Below are positions 58,407 to 64,000 of a DNA stretch of 64,000 nt, one piece after another. Both the position numbers and the translations under genes were made by a program. The notes beneath the pieces were generated by a model. That model did not search any database. It had not been told where the DNA came from and saw only the letters and a program-made list of their open reading frames with translations. The first letter of the stretch is position 1. The number at the start of each line of letters is the position of its first letter. Origin of the DNA: Amphirosellinia nigrospora (lineage: Eukaryota; Ascomycota; Sordariomycetes; Xylariales; Xylariaceae); NCBI GenBank assembly GCA_004123355.1, contig SCHM01000002.1:9769569-9833568 (forward strand), given 5' to 3'.

Positions 58407-61400
58407 TCCGCCAGACGGTGCCCCGAGGTTATTGAGCCGTAGGTATATATGAGGAACTATTTGACATAGACAACCCGGGTTGACTACTATATTGCGTAAT
58501 TCCCGTATGAGGGCTGTGGGAACTGCTGCTGGTGAGACTCGAGGATGGTGGACTTATACTGTCACTCTCACTCCTAATTACAAGTCAGATAACTGTCGAG
58601 AAGATAGTGTCCGGGTACATATCGCAAAACTTGACTAAAATTATGGAAACAGGGAAGTGGTAGAAAGGGGGCGAGAGGGAACGGAGAGAGCGACGGAAAG
58701 CTATCATACTCGGTATTTGGGGGTCGAAGGACGTATTCGGAGGAGGAAGATGAAATTGAGGAAACCGCCAGCTGCTGGTCGACGAGAAAGAATGCTCTGT
58801 GCGGCGGCGGATTCCATGCTTCTTTTTTAACCAGCACCGTCCCTCCTCTCTCTTTGCCTCTCTAACTCCCTCTAACTCCCTGTCCTTCACCACTGTCGTT
58901 TCCTGCTCCCCGTTTTCTTTCAGATGCTCTCTATTGGCAATAAGAAATGTCCACGCGAGGGTACCGTAGCGATTTGTAATTAGGCTCTGTGTGTGGCTAG
59001 AGAATAGAGGAGGTATGCAAATCCTGGACTTGTGTGCCGCAGTAAATAAAGTAGTCTAGATTCGTTGAAGTTGATCCAACGTTTGCCGCCTTTTGTGTAC
59101 CACAAAGATCGTACGGCTGCCACCTATCACTCGCTCACTCGTGTCTTTCTGGGGCCGGCTTTTGAATCCCGTTGTACGTAGTTCGTAGTTAGTCTAGAAA
59201 TGTGAACCATACATTCGAGGCACCGCGATGTTGTGATGAACGTTGGTATTCTGGCTTAGTCCAGGTGTGATAGACGATTCGAATGGATGGAACAACAGAA
59301 GCGTATCGAGCTCCCACTTTTAGTTTCCAAAGGGCTATGCCACAGATTAAGTCGTAGTTTACTTCGTGTTTCCGGGAACTACCAGTCGTGATGCTTCCTT
59401 GAAAACAGAAAAGAGTTGGTTCGTGGGTTCCAGCAAGTAGGTAGCAATGAGGTAGATACATACAAGTTGGACGTATTGTAGATATAGATGGGTTGTGGAG
59501 ACGTCGATCATCGGGAGGCGCTGTCGTAATATATGGTCCCAGGCTTGCATGGGCCGTGGGAACCTCTGTACGTCTTAGCTTTAGCTTGACCGACGTATGT
59601 AGCTAAACTAGGCCCTACTATTGGGTTATTGGGTACAAGTACCTACTTACTGGCAGGCTGGGTAGTACCGTAGCCAGTCCTGGTGATGAGCTTACCTGAT
59701 CCCTCTGTTCTTTTGTGGTCTTCGCTGGGTTAGCCTGTCTTTGGGTGGCCCATCTGACCTATAAACAAACGTGCCACACGTACAGATGTACAGCAGGTGA
59801 GAGGCGTCTTAGTTGTACCGCGCGTACCAGTCTAGCAGAAGGTTATCTTATAGCACGTGTCGTCTGGTGTAGTGAATACTTGCTCTTTGCAGCTAACCAC
59901 GGTGCAATGGCAGGTCAACTAAACTGAAACGCCCCTTGCGGGAGTGAGTGGCCTAGCCCAGGGACCGGGGAAGAACAGATATGCGACCCCGGACTAGCTT
60001 GGTCGAGCTGAGTTCACTAGCTGGCTTACTTCCGGTACGTCTGGTCATCCTCCGCTTTAATTGGGATTGCGGTAATAAGTACATTTTCTGACAGGTTCTG
60101 CTGTCTCTGTCTCTATGTAAAAGGAAAGAATAAAATAAGGTGAAATATCTAAAGTCGATCTAAGAAACAGGAGATCTGCTCACTGGATACACCCTATCTC
60201 TACGGTTTTCTTACTATTGTTAGTGCCGCGTTGCTTTCTTTCTTTTTATTCAAACAAGACAGAAAACCGGGATCAGGTAAGCTAGATCCAGGCGTGTGTA
60301 GACGCCTTAAATATAGACATTACAGCGTAAGTGTCTCGCTGAGCGAGACTCGAACATACCTCTCTATACCTAATGAGGTAGCCTCTAGTGGGTATTAAAG
60401 TTTAAGTAGACTCTCGAAACTCTTGTCTTTATAGTGTCTTATTGTCCTTTCCAGATCGGGCTTAAACTCGAGGCATTCCTGCAGCCGCGGACTTGCTAAA
60501 GGCAGGGAATTTTCTGCGCGGTCTGGGCCGGCGGCAACAAGCGCGGGCCAGCGGGCAGGCGTCCTGGGGGAGCAGGGGATGAAGAAGATGTACTGTGATG
60601 AATAAAGCGTGATTGACACCCTGGCCTCGGGAGAGTTAGTAACGTGAGCTGCAATGCAGCAAAGACGAACTGAAAGATCGAAATAGTCAATGTAGCGCCG
60701 GAATCGACGTGAATCAGTAACGCGGATCACACCAACGCTGCAGGTGGATCTAGGATGCGTAATTTTGCCCGCCCGACGCAGGTTGTGAGACAAGGCCAGC
60801 AAGAAGGAGGAAGAAGGAAGGAAGGGAAGGACGTCGGACGTCGGACGGACATAGGAGATGTATGGGAGCCGGGGATTCCCTTATTTGTAGAGAAACTAGA
60901 GACTCAGAGCTCAAGTCAAGTTATTTACGGTCTTTTACCATACATGTATCCTCTTTCTCTATGTCTCTCTCGGCTGCACAAGAGCTCGTCAATGACAAGT
61001 ATCTTCTGAACAGGAAAACCTGGTAAATAGACAAACAAAGTCGATAGGTTAACGAGAGTAGTAGTCAGAGGACTGGGCTTCCTAGTGCTTTAGTGAGATG
61101 GGTGAGAGAAGACAAGGCTCGAACCCTTGCGCATCCTTTGATACCCACTCATTCCCAACATTCTGGGTACTTACGACATGAAGAGTGCTGTATGTTATAT
61201 GTTATTACGGTGAGAAGATATAGGCCTTGTCAACTAATATAAATATTACTACCTTTTCACTACTGTATGGATACTGCATAACCACTCAGACTAGCATATG
61301 TAAGGTGAGTTGTACCTCGATGATTGTTGCATCATCTGGACCTATTAGATGAAGTTTATATCTCTTACTTTGATGAGTATCCCTTTAAACCCTTCGCCTT

Positions 61401-64000
61401 CATGAGTATCTAACTTCTCAAATATTAATTAAGTACTACTACTATTATATATATAGATAGGAAGCTGTGTTGATCGCCCGTGCTTGCCGAGAACGAAGCT
61501 GGATACCCGTTAACATGCTACGTTATGTACAGTAGTGAGCAGCTTCCAAGATTTGGAAATTTGCTGCTGAGATCCCCGATGGAATGGTCGACCAGGGTTT
61601 TTTTTACCTGCCCCCCCTGTCACCCAATATGCATTTGACAAGGATCTTGATCGCCTGGCTAGGTATCCACAACCTACCCTGGTCTAAAATGGGAATGGGA
61701 CTGCGAACTAGAGTATTGTTAAGGTCGACGCTGACCATTGTTCACGATTGCGTTCCAATATCCTTGCTGATTTTTCTCTCTCTAGTCAATGACGTTGTGT
61801 TGCTCAAATGGCCGGGAAAAGACTCGAATCAAGAGCGCCTCGTTGTGATGACTTGGAGCTGAAGCATCAAAGGCATCGCGTCCGGTATACTTGATCTGCA
61901 TTTCTTCTGCTACTAGGCTAGCAAGGGCATACTTTTTGACTTATTGTCTTGGCGTATGATCAGCGATGTGCCATCCGATGCAAGGTTAGCTTCGCCCAGC
62001 TGGAGCGGAGTCGGTCGATTGCGGCTGGATCTGCTTCAGCGCACTATTTTGCGCTTCTTTTTGGAGGGGCGCTAAGGATGGGAACTTCGCTCCGGCTACG
62101 ATTCCGCATCATTATTATATACATATTAGTAGATGAATAAACATGGTTTCTGTCTGTACTGTATCAGATCGCAAGAGTTCTCCCTCGCGGCCAACGCGAA
62201 AACAGCCAGCTCAGCTTCCGATGATGTGCCCACATACAGATGTGACAATTTGACGTGTCGTATCTTGATTTCTCCTCCTTTTCTAGTGACCATGTTTTCA
62301 GCTCGCACCAGTTCTCTCGTCACAATGACAACCTAGCTGCTGCCAAGGAACACACTACTAAGTGGACTCTGTCCTTGCATACGCACATTATGGGAGAAAC
62401 CCATGAGGCTATGTTTCTCCGGGTTATACTGTAATTGCTTACCGTCTCTCCTGACAAAACCAGGTGTCAAGTCACAGCAGGAATTTCATGTTGAAGGTTG
62501 AACGGCGTGTGTAGGAGGTCCTCGGATGCAGCAAGGTCTAGACAGCAAGGATACCCCCGGTACCACCTTCTATCTTCTTCGGGATATCTTGGGGCCCAGA
62601 GCTGTACATAGTCGTGTAGTAAGAACCCTGCTTACTGGTAGCTGCTACTGTGTCCTTCAGCAATCAGGCTGTCATTACCATGGGCATTCTAAGCACACAT
62701 GAAAAAGCGGTAGTATACATCGAGGACCAGGTGACGGCGACTCAGATGGAGCGATCTAGTCTCCTCTTGTGGATAGGACAGGCCCCTAGTTAGAATAGTA
62801 CCAAGACTACCTACATTGTGTATCCGTGCCGTAGTGTAGGTAGCTGCATCCGTGGTGCGGCAGGCCATTGATTGAAATTTCGGAAGGGATGCTGCATGTT
62901 GCAGTCCATTTTCCGAACATGGGTCTGGTCACTTGAGCATTCGAGGGGACTGTACGGCACTGGACAGATCACAGATGATGGTGCCAAGACTGACGCGCTG
63001 GTAGATACACATATTAAAATGACAGATGCTGAGAAGATAGATCCCCCGCATAGTACTGACTTGGATGCATGGCATGGCATAGCATCAGACTCAACAAATT
63101 GCACTTGCGAGAGGGTGTCTGTGTGACAGACACACTGCTATGAGACATTGATCATCTCTCGACTTTCTTTTCCTTGTCGCCACGACGCGATTGGACAGCC
63201 TCGATCTTGGGATGCGTGGTTCTTTTTACCTAGGGTTAGCTCTCACTGGGGCGGAAGATGGGTACCGATACGGCAAGAAGTTAAAGTTGTCCATGATCGG
63301 ACAAGGCTCGCCGTAGACCAACAACGAACAACACCGGAATCGCAACTCGACTATGTAGGCAACCCGAGCGTTAGAAGAAAAGCAACTGTACACTAGTAGT
63401 GCGAGGATTGGTGTCTACATGATTACAGGACTGAAGATGACGCTCAGTACAGCAGCGGAAGCGTCCAATTTTAGAGCAAACAGTCTTGCCGTAGGCATTA
63501 CCCGACTGACTTCGTGGCAGGGAGAGCTTGTTGAACAACAGGGGGCCAAGAGAGTGAAAATAAAAATAAGCATTGTGTGACTGACACCACCAACTTACCT
63601 ACACCGTCAATCAAAAGCTGACAGGCAAAATGGTCCTGGTCCTGAAGAACGCCGCAGGCGCCAGTGCCCATGCTTTCTTCCTGGGTACTTCATCCCACAC
63701 CTCTCCATGTCTCTGCCCCCAAGGCCCATCAACAACCACCGACCGAAGGGGGAGAAAGATAGCAAGGTTGACGGCCATGGCTGCCTTGGCTACTGCACTC
63801 CGCCAGAAAACCCCAGAGGCGTCCAAAAGCTGGTGAGATGGAGGCAACCAGATCTGTGCGACAAATCTACGATGCCATGTGTGTCCATGCGTGGCGTCTA
63901 CACTAGGAACTCAAAGTCTATACCCTTGGGATCTTGGCGTAACCTTGGATTGTCTAGGCACCTGCATGGCGCATACCAGGGTCAGTCGAGATGCTACAGC
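58407..64000. other. flbC upstream region and gene-poor end of window
   Basis: 58407-58950 is C/T rich on the flbC strand and likely its leader and promoter. Beyond it no gene is supported: the longest frames (60395-60802 minus, 135 codons; 62811-63104 minus; 63611-63847 minus) lack motifs or joinable exons. A perfect 8-base-arm inverted repeat (GTCTCGCT/AGCGAGAC) sits near 60330-60347. The frames at 63600-63850 could be the edge of a gene that continues outside. Confidence 0.4.

Noticed and set aside
60330-60347. Hairpin GTCTCGCT/AGCGAGAC as terminator or RNA element
   Set aside because: A single short palindrome with a one-base loop and no gene beside it; no functional context.
61085-61170. 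tRNA gene on the minus strand near a GGGTTCGAGCC box
   Set aside because: A T-arm-like CAAGG-GTTCGAG-CCTTG can be drawn, but the acceptor stem and D arm do not pair at the expected distance; at most a tRNA-derived relic.

Overview
The window reads as nuclear DNA of a filamentous ascomycete, most likely a Sordariomycete. Introns are short (about 50-110 bp), with GT..AG ends and often a CTAAC-like branch site. The gene set includes FlbC, a PLS1-length tetraspanin, Chs5, Las17 and Mcm1. One 7.2 kb block has the extreme AT bias left by repeat-induced point mutation (RIP).

Layout: 1-2057, 3' part of the SEN1 helicase gene with two small introns. 3390-5353 (-), a disordered/coiled-coil protein of unknown role. 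7729-8605 (+), a short-chain dehydrogenase with broken frame. 9527-10759 (-), CHS5. 11600-12176 (-), a candidate mitochondrial protein. 13500-14247 (+), eIF1A. 15481-17522 (-), LAS17/WASP. 18709-18961 (-), a small hydrophilic protein. 19538-22430 (+), XPF/Rad1 nuclease. 22882-23174 (-), a 77-aa Met-Gly...Cys membrane-associated protein. 26403-27207 (-), a tetraspanin. 34600-35448 (+), MCM1 MADS box factor. 39255-39894 (-), a Ctr copper transporter. 41934-45858 (-), a cluster of unrecognised genes including a many-exon HExxH metallopeptidase-like gene. 46365-53800, a small hAT-like DNA transposon split by a RIP-ruined LTR retrotransposon. 57403-58406 (-), the C2H2 regulator flbC. Long stretches between these (27.2-34.6, 35.4-39.3, 53.8-57.4 and 58.4-64.0 kb) show no gene I can support.

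Most genes are ordinary housekeeping or developmental loci: transcription termination (SEN1), translation start (eIF1A), repair (XPF), actin nucleation (LAS17), exomer cargo sorting (CHS5), copper uptake, and developmental regulators (MCM1, flbC, tetraspanin). They do not form one pathway. The accessory part is 41.9-53.8 kb.

Two signals stand out. First, at least seven genes, including essential eIF1A, MCM1 and XPF, carry single or double base losses, nearly all in short G or C runs. This points to a systematic homopolymer undercall in the assembly rather than gene death. Second, the genes next to the RIP-ruined element carry in-frame TAG codons of the kind RIP makes, which suggests RIP leakage. 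All statements come from reading the sequence by eye; no search was run.
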